Of a stretch of 64,000 bases of DNA, positions 41,848-53,284 are shown piece by piece (position 1 is the first letter of the stretch; each line of letters begins with the position of its first letter). Under the pieces are notes generated by a model. The model was not told the DNA's origin. It did no database searches and saw only the letters and a list, made by a program, of their open reading frames with translations. Both the position numbers and the translations under genes were made by a program. Source of the stretch: Tetraselmis striata (taxonomy: Eukaryota > Chlorophyta > Chlorodendrophyceae > Chlorodendrales > Chlorodendraceae); the NCBI GenBank assembly GCA_006384855.1, contig VCJN01000858.1, positions 186,001 through 250,000 of the forward strand, given 5' to 3'.

Positions 41848-42833
41848 ATGACTCCGCATGAGCTGCGGGAGGTCGCTGCCGGATACTTCCTTCTGCCTAG
41901 CCCGTGCTTGGCCCCGGTGGTTGGGAGCCAGATCATTCTGCCCTCGACGGAGCACAACCCCGTCACTGTTGACCTATACGGCGACGCGCTCATGAACCTC
42001 CCGGCGCCTGGAGACGCTCACTGGCGTGTCCATCACGACGCTATCGCAGATAGATGCCTTCCGCGATCACTGTGTTCATCACGACCTAGGTATCGCGGTA
42101 CGGCGGGAGGTGGATGACTTGTTCCAGCAGGCAGTGCCTCTCGGCAACACCGTACCCAGGGATGAACTCAAGGACCTAGTGCCGGACGCAGAGCTCTCCC
42201 TTCCGGCGTTCAACGTCGTGACTGGGAGCTATGATCCCCGGAGCTTGAAGTCCACACTGCTGGAGTTCAAGACTATGCGGTACGGAGTCAAGTACATTGC
42301 AGTGCCCCAGGCCACGGCTGTGGATCGGTTTGAGCGCTCCCTGTTGGGCGACATACAACGGGGGTTGGCTGCGCGGGATGCGGCGTGGCACAACACGGAG
42401 CCCGGACAGAAGTGTCCTCTTCGAGACATCCTGGACATGTCGGAGTACACGGGCATGGTCTTCGGCACAGTGGGTAAGGTGAGCAAGGGGGTGCGCCGTA
42501 CAGTGCGTGGTATCGCATGCTTGGCTGCGGATCGGGATGCCCTCTCATCGCGGGGCACTCGGTGCACCACCCGGGCTCACCAGGAGGCCTTGTTCGCAAG
42601 AGATTTCCTCGGGGTCCTGAGCTTGCTTGGTGGCCGCTCGAGAGCGCGCTCGCTGCCTCCTCAGACGGCGCAGATTCGTCTGCCATCCCGTTGCTGAAGC
42701 TGCACAGCACGTCCGAGGATCACCCACACACACACGTGCACGCGTGGCCCGGACTCTGAACCGTGTGCGCATCACTCATCCATCCCGCTTTATGCGGGAT
42801 GCGGGCCGCTTTTAGGCGGCTTGCTGTGTTGAT
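41848..42833 (+). mobile_element. Retroelement 3' part encoding a PD-(D/E)XK-like nuclease (frameshifted)
   Basis: Two overlapping plus-strand frames make one protein. The first, from ATG 41,848, has VDLYGDALMNLP and HWRVHHDAI. After a frame change near 42,035-42,060 the second has AVRREVDDLF, LVPDAELSLP and STLLEFKTMRYGVKYI. VPD followed about 26 residues later by EFK fits the D...ExK core of PD-(D/E)XK endonucleases, and a GDAL-HHD-ExK order is seen at the end of some non-LTR retroelements of algae and protists. The RT expected upstream is missing. A second, truncated copy lies at 1,468-2,013. The 3' end carries two adjacent hairpins. Confidence 0.55.
42779..42824 (+). other. Twin hairpins at the retroelement 3' end
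   Basis: CATCCCGC-TTTAT-GCGGGATG is a perfect 8-bp stem. It is followed at once by GCCGC-TTTTAG-GCGGC, a 5-bp stem. They sit just before the end of homology between the two copies and may be recognised by the element's RT. The truncated copy at 1,970-2,010 retains them only in degraded form. Confidence 0.55.
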
Positions 42834-43274
42834 TTTCTAATTCTGGGGAACTGCCCTTTTTGTAATGCACACCAGCAAGCAACCTCAGGATCAGCATTAA
42901 AAGACAACAAATCCCTATACGGCGGGATGGAGATATAGATACCCGTCCGGACCAGCGAGCAACAGTTATTCGACGGCTGTCGGCGCGGCGCGTTGACGTG
43001 CAATGTAAACTGATCGCAGCGCCATCTCTGCGGCGCCAATCAACAATCCTTATGGACGCATGCTTTGGCTTCAACCCAAGTCGATATACGTACAGACCAC
43101 GTCCTGCCCTTTCTTTGCATCCATTTCCTGGGCGACGAAGAGGTGGTAGGTGCTGACCAGCCCTGGTCGCTAGTGTTTGTTGCATGGCCAGGCGGCCATG
43201 GGCAGCAGCGCCACGCACTAAAGGACTAAAGCACTCGTTGCGATGTGCATTTCCTGGTCAGGATTCGAGACAGT
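42834..43274. other. Upstream region of the M-domain/SEC-C gene
   Basis: No coding signal recognised. It probably contains the promoter and 5' UTR of the gene starting at 43,275. Confidence 0.35.
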
Positions 43275-45830
43275 ATGGCCGCAACGCTGCTGCGGTCCAC
43301 CAGGTCTCTCTTACGTGTGCCGATCAAACAAATCACCAGAGGCATCTTTCAGCGCGAGTGCTGGACTCTTCCATTACTTCAGAAAGACTACCCGCATGCG
43401 CGCCCCCTATCCAGCCTGATCATACGACCTGCGACAGGCACAGCTGCAGGCGCTTCCCCCGCGTGCACCCGCAGGAATTTTGCATCAGGCGCGTAAATCC
43501 CAGCTCCTGTGTGTGGTGTCATGGTGCAGCAGTCCTATCCATGCTGGATTATATGTGCCACGTAGATTTCTTTGCATCTTTTGAATTGTACATGGATTCC
43601 GCATGATGTGTCATTCGGTGCGAGCGCACATCTCAGTGCCATGAATCGCTGCTTATATCCCAGTGGTGCTATCTTGATACTTATTTGGCGATGTTTCATG
43701 GTCCCCACAGGAAGTTGGCTCCCGTCTTGGATGCAGTCGTCAGGTGGAGGTACAGTGCCTAAGCAGCCCTGAGGCTCTCCATCACCATCTTTGCTGGTCC
43801 TGCTACCCGTGCATGGTGTGTTTTGACATCGCGTGACAGAAGCAAGGGTGGGGTGTCTAATACTGCTGCTGGATTGCCGCGCAGGGAATGACAATGCGAA
43901 GATCGATGATATGAGCGCGATGGATCTTGATGGTCTGCGCCCCTCTCCCCCCCATCAACGCTCTTCCGCTCACACCTCTCATTTCACGCACAGAGCCTTA
44001 CAACAGCACGGGGCTCGTGGGCTGCCCGCTTCTATGCCTATCAATGCACTCGCTCAGTCCCAAACGCACTGTATACATCACTTCTGCACTGTGATGTTGA
44101 TTGTGCAAGACCCCCCTTTTGCACATATCCGTGTATGTCTGATGCTACGCGATCACACAGTGCCCGCTGTGCCGCACCGATCCACTCCTTGTTTCAGAAT
44201 ACGCCAAGTATGGGGGTCGAATGCGGATGGCGCTCCGCATGAAGGCCATGACTGGCGACAAGTCTGCGGACGCGTTCTGCGAGATGTGGGATCGCTTTGA
44301 GCGGATCATCGGGTGCGCTGAGGGAGATGCCTTGTGTGCCTATCGCCAAGAGGCTTGGTCATGCTCCATGGTGGTGGTTATGGTTGGCGCGAGTGCGGTC
44401 GTTTTTTACATCTCTACTACATTGTGGTGTCATCATTAGAAGATGACACCACAATGGAATAGGGGTCAACACTTTCTGATATCCCACCCTCCACGGTTTC
44501 TTTCTGACGGAACACAAGCCCACTGCCCCATTAGGAAAATGAAAATACCATTTTGGTCTTCATATTTGGCATGGCACAAGTAGAAGTCAAACGCCATTGA
44601 CCTGCTAATATGCGGTGCGTGCCCACGTAGCCATTGACCTGGTTATTGTGTATGTGTGTGTGTGTGAACAAAACAGGGCCATGACACCAGAGGAAAAGAA
44701 GAATGCGAAGAGCCTTGGCAAGCGGGAGCAGCGAAGGATTGCGGACTCCGCTGGCTGCACAGTCATCCAGGTCGGTGTGGCGAATTTTACTGTGTTCATG
44801 TATGGACGCAGATAGTGGGTGTAAAGGCGTAACGCACTGATGAATGCACACAGGCCTACATATCGGTGCTCCGAATCAAATCACTACATTCCTTCCTGCT
44901 TGCTCTCAACGCATACCGACATACATAACACTGGCAGGGACTCAACAATTGTGTGTCTTCAGGTGGAGGAGTGTTTGTCGTCGCACACTGAGTTTGAAAA
45001 ACTTGCCAGGAAACTGTCTGCGCGGTCGAAGGAGGGGCACGCCATGCCAAGGACTCCAGCGGAGCTGCAGGCGCTCATGTGTGAGTATGCCCTGAATTAC
45101 ACGGCGATAATCTCACTGGCCGCAAAGTGACCAAGCACTGCGAGCTTTTGCGTCACTAGGTCGTGGTGCTTTATTTACGTTTTGATGGTTGGACTGTTAA
45201 TTAAATGCAGCGCAGCTCAACCGGATTGATAATCGTACACAGTTTACATACACGCCGTATATGGGCAGAGTAGGCCCACAGTGCCAGCACGGCTGTATGT
45301 GCCTATCGAGGTAGTAGAGGGAAGTATGAGCACTAGATCATTGTTATGTGTACTTCCACATAACAATCATGATGTACGAGCAGTGCGAGTGACTTGCAGG
45401 GGTATTGCGCTGATACTGATGGATTACTTATCCGTTTGTACTGCATGCCAATGCCATGCCTTTCCTGCAGCATTATCTAGGGCAGAAGCGCAGTGCGTGA
45501 GCTGTTCTGTGAACGACTGCTCTATTACACTTGCATGTTTGACATGGCGCTCGCGCCGCGCTGCACACAGCCCAATTGAAGCAGGATGGCGTCACAGATA
45601 GCAACCCGAGGCGGCGAACGGGTGTTCCTCACTCCACCGGGGCACCAGCAGCCGCACAGTATGCCGAGCAGCTGCAAAGCCTTCGAGCGCCAGATGGCTC
45701 CCCATGCCCTCTGGTTGGAAACACTGGCAACAGAACCAAGCCTCCTGGAAGGAACAGTGTCTGCCCATCCACTGGCAAGAAGTTCAAGAGATGCTGTGGA
45801 TTGCAACTAAGAGACGCAGGCGGGTTCTAA
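43275..45830 (+). CDS. Organelle-targeted protein with SRP54 M-domain-like region and SEC-C motif
   Basis: Exons that join in phase are 43,885-43,932, 44,198-44,312, 44,677-44,770, 44,963-45,080 and 45,571-45,830. Spliced protein includes FERIIGAMTPEEKKNAKSLG, KREQRRIADSAGCTVIQVEE and a Lys/Arg-rich helix. This matches the SRP54 M-domain pattern (MTPEErkNP, RRxRIAxGSG, VxxVNxLL), the part that binds signal peptides and SRP RNA. The last exon ends with a SEC-C-type zinc motif, GRNSVCPSTGKKFKRCCG, as at SecA C-termini. The likely first exon (ATG 43,275) encodes a basic, acid-free presequence (MAATLLRSTRSLLRVPIK to RRNFASG) of mitochondrial type. Its junction to 43,885 is not phase-consistent as I read it, so an exon or boundary is missing. 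No GTPase domain is present. Role in organellar protein targeting or on ribosomes is inferred. Confidence 0.65.
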
Positions 45831-46123
45831 TGGCAGGCAGAATACTTCAAAATGAGAATGCGGCTCGCGCACTATACGGTACTCGTACCACCGGGCAGTG
45901 TCATCGGTGTAAAAACTACCCGTATGGGTGTATCCAGGCGATGGAATTCATGGCAGTATAAAGGTTGGCAATGGCTGCCAATCAATTTACAAAATACAAG
46001 GGGGTGGTTAATTGATCTAGTCCTAAGAAGCCACATTGTTGTGTCATATTCTATCAAACATCCTCTTTGATCGTCTAGGCTGAAGTGATCAATCAGATGG
46101 TCTACTAGTGGTACAGCAAAGCT
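45831..46123. other. Convergent 3' spacer
   Basis: About 290 bp separate the stop of the M-domain gene (plus) and the stop of the AP2 gene (minus). TGTAA is present on both strands (near 45,907 plus and 45,987 minus), compatible with algal polyadenylation of both transcripts. Confidence 0.4.
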
Positions 46124-47904
46124 CTACGCCCAAGCAGGGATGGCCGTTCTCCGGGATGCAAAGCTGCTGTCCGCATCGCCCTGGGCCAAGCCGCCCATGT
46201 TCGGCATGGGGAACTGCGCAGACCATGTCGAGGCGCTAGACGATTGCCTCTCGTTGTACATGGACTCCATCATACCTTTGGGCTGTGGGACCAGGCCTTG
46301 CACATGGGAGCGAAGGTTCTCGCGGCGCGAGAACGCGTCGATGGGGGTGTGCTGGGCCATGGGAATGGACCACATGGGGTGTTGCCCGGGAGCCAGCTGA
46401 GCTAAGTGATGGGGTCTGGCCGGAGCGGCAGCCATGTGCGGAGGAGGCATGCTGCCAGCAGGGTAGCCAGTCATACCCGGGTGATGGTTCCTCCACCATT
46501 CCATGGACGGGTCCGCTACAGGCCAGACACCCTCGCCTTGCATTGCCTTGCCTCTCTGCCCCAAGTTCTCAACGGACGGCGCCCCGACATCCATGTCAAA
46601 CATATCAGGGCCGGCAGAGTACACTGCCGAGCCCGAAGGCACGGACCGTGCCTGACTGACAGGCATGCCAAGGGGGGGCATCATCCCTTGATCGTGCATT
46701 CCATTCAAGTGGGGCTCCAGAGGACTGTGGTACGGCATGTGCCCCATCATGGGCCACTGAAGGTGCATGCTGTTGGGGGCCTGCACGGGGGCTCCTGCTC
46801 CATGTGTCATCGGTGGAATTCCCATGAGTCCGAGGTGCTGAGGGCCACCCATCATCTGCTGGTGAGGCAGTCCAGTCATCATCTGCTGGGGCTGAAACGG
46901 CATCTGGGCGGCGCTGACAGTGCCGTTACCCATGGCCATACGGTTGATGTTGGCAATGTCCCCGGGCGCCGGCTCCACAAAGTTTACGTAGGCGTGGGCC
47001 TTGCTGGGCTTCAGCCTCCGCACAGCTGCATCGTAGGCAAGAGCAGCTTCGCGCTCGTCGTGGAAGCTGGCTGTCATAGCAAAATAAAATGAGATGTCAG
47101 CTACCATGATCTTCCTCATGCAGCGTGGCAACAAGTAACTAAAGGTTCCGTGACACAGCGATGCAGCGGTCAAGCATTCGCCAAAGGGAAAGAAAGCTCA
47201 CCATGGTACACAAGCTTCTTGTCAATCATGACCTTTGCAACCCACTTGCCCCTCTTCTTGCTCACACCATTGAAGCGGCTGGTCTTGCGGATAGGCTTGA
47301 CACCCAGGGCTTTTTGCAGGTCTTCCCGTGAAAGGCCACCTAACTTCGTCACCCGCTCTGCCTCCGCACCGTTTGTGTAGTCCGACAGCGGAAAATTGGT
47401 GTTGGCCTTGTCCTTGTGCAGGCTAAGTGAAACCACGTCATAGACACGCGCTGCCTGCTCTTCGGTGTCGAAGTAACCGAGATGAGTGACCTTGCCCTTC
47501 ATCAGAATCCGAGCTTGCCACTGATTCTTGCGGTTCGCTGAGCACACGCCGCAAAACCTGACGACGGTACGGAGCAGCGCGTGTTAATCATCTTGCCCAA
47601 CCGCCACACCTAAAATGGGGAAATGCTCAGGCATAGCGCACGCCAGTACCTGGACGTGCGGCGACGAACAGCCCGCCCACTTGCCTCGGACTTGTCGGCA
47701 GGACCTTCCGATTCCGGTTTTGGCTTTCCCTTCTTTCTTGGCGTCGCTAGTCTTTTCCCCTTCCAGCGGCTCAAAAGAGCTATCTTCGCTGTGAGCCTCA
47801 TTGTCGTCGCTGCGGCCCGGCTGCTGGTTGAGAGTCTCGATGTTATCATCGGAGGGGCTGGATCTCTTGCTCCCCACTGCTGGGGTGTGCGATATGGGTC
47901 CCAT
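46124..47904 (-). CDS. AP2 transcription factor with two AP2 domains (ANT/BBM type)
   Basis: Three exons: 47,904-47,705, 47,557-47,202 and 47,070-46,124. ATG 47,904 gives an acidic, Ser-rich N-terminus (SSPSDDNIETL). AP2 domain 1 is RFCGVCSANRKNQWQARI to GYFDTEEQAARVYDVVSL. A linker is followed by AP2 domain 2: SRFNGVSKKRGKWVAKVMI, a phase-1 intron, then SFHDEREAALAYDAAVRRL and AYVNF. Both have the RGV-like start and WxA/YDxA core that contact DNA. The C-terminal 270 residues are Met/Pro/Gly/His/Gln-rich, typical of an activation region. Double AP2 domains with a short linker are characteristic of the euAP2/ANT lineage in green plants and algae. Role in gene regulation is clear; targets are unknown. 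Confidence 0.9.
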
Positions 47905-48223
47905 GGCTTCCTGAGGCGGGCTTAATTGAATCACCCGGGAGTCTTGACGGCTTCAGCCCTATGGTAGTACGAATATGGCGCGTTAGCTTGCAGCAGGGCC
48001 AGAGAGCCTACGGGGCTACGGATATTGCTGTATCTGCTAATATCTGATATGGTAGGAGAGGGGACAGATGGCTGTTGCAAACTGGTGGCGAAAAATACGG
48101 AGTTGAATTCGCTGTGACCGCTCGAGCAGCGTGCTCTGGATTACGGTGTAGTGTTGCTAAAATGGCGGCACATAGGTGTTTGGAAATAAACTCGAACCGT
48201 AGAAGGCACAAGCAGCACAGGCA

Positions 48224-48300
<77 letters not shown>

Positions 48301-49349
48301 CGCGCGCACACGAAGGTAGACACGTGCGGCAGCGGCAAATTTCCGCGAGTTATTCCCTGCGGGAAGACTGCAGTACAGTGCACGCCGCCGAAGGGGGGGG
48401 GGGGGGGGGGGGGCGTTGTTGGAAAAGCTTGCATTTCGAAACGCCAACCCCAGGTAGCAACCGCTTGCTGTGGATTTGAGCCAAGGGGGCAGTACGGCGA
48501 AACAGAAGGCATATGGCATTAGAGCCACGTGATAAACGCGAGGATTCATAAATTCATGTGTAATAGGAAGCGACAGGCGTTCGGCCCTTGGCAACTCGGA
48601 GGCTACAGGTAGAACAAACACGGGTGGAAAATACGCGTTTCAGTATCGCGACGGAGCGGGCACGGCTGCCACCGCCGCCATTATGTCGCTCATGGTGCAC
48701 ACAGGAGTGCAGGATCACACGCACCAAATGCTTGTCTCCGGTGGGTGGTGATAGGTTGCACTGCAGTGGACGCTTGTTTGTGTTCGGTGGATCCGGTGCG
48801 CGGTGGAGTACGGGTGTTTTGTAGGATGTCTTGGGCGGCGGCAGCGAAAGTGGGGCAGGAGCAAGGTTGCCGGCACCTTTTGAGTTGTATCTGCGCCTGT
48901 GCGGGGATAATGCTCCACTTTAAAGTACCACACGACAGTACTTTGTTATTTTTTCCATCTTTATCCAAGTGGAATACGCGCAGGTAGCAGGGGCCGCGTT
49001 ACATCCCGGGGCCCGCGCAAGTGGCTGATACATACTGTATCGACTGCTGCGAGTACCGGTGTGAACTATTAAACACGAGTATCAGTCATAAAAGACCAGT
49101 AAGGAGGTGGTCGTAATCCTAACAAATCCACCGCGACGAAAAGCAGCAGTGCTGTACCCGGGTAGCGACTTCTGGAGACCTTTTAACTTCGTGGAATTTC
49201 GTGGAGGCTTCGTGTAAATGCCGCTCATGCGCACAGGGCTGGAACTGTATTTGGATGAGTGTCAATGAGTATTATTTACATATGAGCTAGCTGCAGAAGG
49301 CGATATCAGGAAATCACAAGAAAAGGACAATCGGAAAGGTCCTCTACAG
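47905..49349. other. Upstream of the AP2 gene: spacer with repeats
   Basis: The first few hundred bases should hold the AP2 promoter. A (CA)n run at 48,229-48,298 and a G18 tract at about 48,396-48,413 follow. No gene recognised. Confidence 0.45.
48229..48298 (+). repeat. (CA)n microsatellite
   Basis: About 30 CA units preceded by a CGCA variant run. Confidence 0.95.
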
Positions 49350-49460
49350 CAACTGCAAGGTGGAAGCAGTAGCAGGAGATGATGCAGAATGGGCACGCGC
49401 CCACGCATCAGACTTGGCCATCTGCACACCGGCAGAGAGAATGCCGCCCAGGTCATCAAA
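49350..49460 (+). repeat. Repeat R49, the intact counterpart of the LINE B insertion site
   Basis: The sequence from GCAACTGCAAGGTGG through CAGACTTGGCCATCTGCACA to GCAGAGAGAATG matches both flanks of element B (60,130-60,205 and 61,975-62,010) as one uninterrupted piece. In one frame it reads AEWARAHASDLAICTPAERM, so it probably derives from a transposon protein, family unknown. The match ends near 49,460. Confidence 0.65.
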
Positions 49461-50879
49461 GTCTCAACGAGTATCGTCTTTCATGGATTATATTTATATA
49501 TTATATTTCTATACGGGATGAACGGGAGCTCGCACGCGCGCGCATGCGCTGGGCGGGGATGCGTAGCAGCACCCGCGACGGCGACGGCTTGATTCGCGAC
49601 TCGTTGGACCGTCATCTCACCAGGAGTGACCCCGGGTATGGTCCGGATCTTGGTGGTCGAGCTAGGTGCCCAATGCGGAGGCCCTTCGATGACATCACTC
49701 ACCATGCGGGTGCGTGTGATCGAACGGAACGAGGGGGCAAGTTTGATTTTCGAGTTGTTCTGGTTTACAAATCGGTACATCTGCTTGCGATGGTACCTAG
49801 GCTGCCACGATCGCCTCAACGGCGGTCTTGTAGTTGACCGGTACGCCTCCGACAATCAACCCAGCCTCGACCGGGCGTAGGAAATGTTTGTCCTTGCGCT
49901 CGACTAGTGGCAGGTAGGCGTTCCGTCCCCGCGTGGGCCCCTCGGGCTGGTGAAGGCGGTGGCTTACCGCAGCAAATCGGACGGACGCGCCCGGCCCGGC
50001 TGGCCGAATAAGGATTAGTCGCTACTGGCCGGCCGAATGGCTGAGCGCGCTTTAAAATACATATCTCATACCTATTACCCCCTTTTTAGGATGAGAAATA
50101 CCTGATTCTCGGTTGCCGCCCGGTGAACGCCCGCGCTGCCGCTCCACGTCAGCATTCGGCAGGAGCTGCCCCAGCGGGAGTTCCCCGTATTTCAGAAATG
50201 CGGATTATTTCGCCACTCCCGGTATCCGCGCGCCCGTGGACCCCCGCGCGTCGCCGGCGCGTCCCAGCGCGAGTGAGTGGCAGCCATTTCAAACTCAAAA
50301 GCTAATAAGCCAACCGCTCCGCCTGATGCGCCCACTCGACTACCGCCAACACGGCACCCCAACCCTTGCACTACCTCTCCCCAGAACTTGAGTCGCCATG
50401 GCGCCCTCGGCGAAAGATCCAGACACGGAACGTCGCATGAACCTGGCGATGTGCCTCGTGACGCTGCTCGTGGCTTCCCGCGTGGGGCTTTTGCCTTGCT
50501 GCTCCGTTTTCGGCGGTGCTGCTCTCGTCCAACAGAGCAGGGACGAAGGCAAGGTCGCGCCCATCCCACTAGTGGTGATGATTCCCTCGCTTATCGCCCA
50601 GTTGGGTGACTGTGAGTCTAGCTAGCGCGGCCTATGGCTGCCTAGGGAACAACCCAATAATGTATGATTGGGCTATGAACGAAGTTGCCTTGGCGCGAGA
50701 GGGGCGTGCTCATCCCTAGAGTTGGTTGGGAGAAGTCGCCGCTGTGGCATGCGCTAGAAAAACTGGCCAGACAGCGAGTTTGAGAAACGCGTGCGCCTCA
50801 AGCGCGTCGTTTTCGCGTGGTCGTCGCCCGCCTTCCTCAAAGGAGGGGGCGCTGCTTGTTCAGAAAGGTTTCGAGGAGC
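49461..50879. other. No gene recognised
   Basis: Includes AT-rich TATATTTATATATTA near 49,490. A short plus-strand frame at 50,398-50,625 starts MAPSAKDPDTERRMNLAM and has a hydrophobic middle, but with no family match; it could belong to the Harbinger remnant that follows. Confidence 0.35.
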
Positions 50880-51207
50880 GGCGTGGCATCGCGCACATTG
50901 GAGGAGCTGTGCATGGGACTCACGTCCCGTGGCAGCCTGACACAGAGCTATATATTCATGGAGCATTTTCATAACTACAAGGGTTGGTACTCCATCTTGG
51001 TGGTGGCTGTCGTAAACAGTTTCTACATGTTTGTGGACGCTGATGTCGGACGCCCCGGCCGCATGTCGGACTCGACGGCGTGCCAGTTGTCAAATTTCCA
51101 CCATCAAATCTCACTTGACAGAGAGAAATGGCTGGGACCTTCTGGCGTCCTCATCAGTGATGGAGCATTCGGAGGAGCGGACTACATCCTCTCGCCTTAC
51201 CCACACT
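50880..51207 (+). pseudogene. PIF/Harbinger transposase, catalytic-core fragment
   Basis: A DDE_Tnp_4-type nuclease. One frame (50,880-50,974) gives IAHIGGAVHGTHVPWQPD, the usual IDGTHI block with the first catalytic Asp replaced by His. A one-base frame change then leads to FHNYKGWYSILVVAVV, DADVGRPGRMSD (second catalytic Asp region) and ISDGAFGGADYILSPYPH. The frame ends at a GTGAGA donor-like sequence (51,208). The matching C-terminal part is absent here, but a paralogous C-terminal exon lies at 59,158. The frameshift and lost Asp make it inactive. Confidence 0.75.
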
Positions 51208-51225
51208 GTGAGATTCAGATGTGAC
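51208..51225 (+). repeat. 18-bp terminal repeat at the Harbinger intron start
   Basis: GTGAGATTCAGATGTGAC follows the transposase exon directly. Its exact reverse complement ends the units at 57,751-57,768 and 59,138-59,155, where it is followed by AG. A further shared GGTGACGAA follows a few bases on. Confidence 0.8.
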
Positions 51226-53226
51226 ATACGGGTGACGAAGCACTACTACAAGCGACTATTATTTATCCGTGAAGGCTGCTGCTGGTGGCGGCACGTCCAT
51301 CCAGTTACGTGCGAGTACATCTGGCGTTATTGCCGGCGGGCGATAAATCCTTTTTGTCATCATTCTGGTAGTCGTACTAGCCCGGTGAAGTGTTACATGG
51401 CACTGACGTATAAGGTACAAGGTTGTCCGTGTAGTACCGGGTAGTACGCGATATATTTATTAAGCCGGTACCGGGTATCTAGTACGAACCCGGGCGCGAT
51501 GACGAGTCGTCCTGTGGATAACTACGACTATTAGTACATGGGAGCGCAAATCGCAGCCGTACGTATTTGGTAACACTGGGGAATTTTGTGTACATTATAC
51601 CTAGTATTGCTGAACGGGCCTGCCAGCCGTCCGATCAAAGGTCATCAGATGGGCGGTTTGGCTGCCATGTTTTGCCAAAGAGTGCTCACGTTATATAAAT
51701 ATTCGCGAGGGGGAGGGCGGGGGCAGCAGGCAGCGGTTTGCCGAAGAATGTTTGTATTACAATATTCGCGACAGCTGCCGTCGGGGCATGTGGCGGGGGG
51801 CGGGGGGGGGGGGGGGGGGGAGGCGGGCGGGCGTGGTCCCCCCCCCCCCCCCCCCCGCCGCCCGCCGCTCCCGCCGGGGGAGTGAGGGGAGGGTGGTGAG
51901 GGGGCGGGGGCTACTGCTTGTTCTTGTTCTTGCGTGCCCGGGGGACCCTCCGCTTCGACGATCCCGCTGCCTCCGCCTCCGCCTCCGCCTCCGCCTCCGC
52001 CTGCGCCTCCGACTCCGCCTCCGACTCCGCGACCGTCAGTTTCTTACCTCGGCGCTTCTTCACTGGCCTCTTCCGCTTCTTGTCATCCGTCAATGTCTTC
52101 ACCACCCCGGGAGGCTGTGCCGTCGACGACGCCGCCATGAGCTTCCTTACCTTGGCGTCGGGACGCCCCCTGTGCCCAGACGCCCACAACAAGCCACAAT
52201 CGTTTCACCTTTAAGCGGCTGAAAATGCGGCCTCCTCGGCCACCACGAGTTGCGCCGCTGGCACTGTGGAAGCCTTGGCGTTGAGGTGGGCCTTACGGCG
52301 CTCCCGGACGAACCCACAAGTTAGCCACGAGTGGGTGCGTGCTAATGTGGAGGGTGGAGTGTTTTGTTGCGCGCCCACCTTGTCACGCGTTTCCTCATGT
52401 CTTTCTCGTCCTCCTCGATGCCGGCGGCGCGGACACGCGAGACAACAAGGCTCGCCGCCCACTTTTGCCCGGGGGGCGAGGTCTGCCATGGCGCTGTGAG
52501 CGGTGAAGGGGGGGAGGGGGGGGGGGGGGCGAGGTGGAGAAACTAGCACCCAGTCGACGACCGCCTTCCGCAGCAGTCAACGACACATCGGAGGCGAGGA
52601 GCAGCGCGCCACTACTATTTACATGCACGTATTGTCAAGAGCTAGTCGGTGCGGCATTGTGTCGGTGTAATTTCGCAATGTTTATTGTTGAAGTAGCACG
52701 GCGTAATGAATACGCGGTTTCACCGAGTGAATCCGGGATAATATGTGCGGTAGGGCGCGCGTATATGTGCGCGACGAATGTGCGCGCGCAGCGTTGTGCG
52801 GCGGTGTGCGGCGGTGTGCACCGATGTTAATATAGTGTGAATGTTATATCGGCCGTAGACGATCGGGTCTGGCAGCACCGCCCGTGCTTGTAAATAAGCG
52901 ACAATGGATCACGTCATGCTCCGGTTGTACTCCTACACTTCCTCCACTTTGGCGGGTGGGGGGGGGGGGTGGGGGGGCGGGGGGGGGTCCTGTCCTTATT
53001 ACTTGCCACTTGGACGTGCTGGATATGGAGGTCACCGGGCACATCGCGTGGTTTCGGAGCAGTTCATTCGCGCCTCCTCGTCTTGTTTGCAATCGTCGCC
53101 CTAATCCAATGCAGGGTGAGTAGCGGGACACTGTGCCCCCCCCCCCCCCCCCCCCGGTTTATGTAAACAAATATCTAGCCGTGCATGCGCCGCAATCGGT
53201 ACCCAATGAGCGGGGTATGTGACAGT
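51226..53226. other. Low-complexity, transposon-like spacer
   Basis: Poly(G) and poly(C) tracts at about 51,797-51,856, 52,511-52,529, 52,960-52,987 and 53,138-53,155. A minus-strand frame at 51,911-52,192 is Lys-rich, with alternating Glu-Ala/Ser repeats from a CTCCGC hexamer array (about 51,968-52,030). It could be an ORF of a DNA transposon but shows no motif. A second minus-strand stretch at about 52,230-52,500 has mixed composition without a family match. Confidence 0.4.
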
Positions 53227-53284
53227 GGTTTCGGAGCAGTGCAAAGCATTCCGTGCGTGTGCACAAGCACGTACGACTGGGAAT

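Noticed and set aside
47686-47704. A GC-AG intron in the AP2 gene (donor GCAAGT)
   Set aside because: That donor leaves the wrong phase. A GT donor at 47,704 gives the correct frame into the first AP2 domain.
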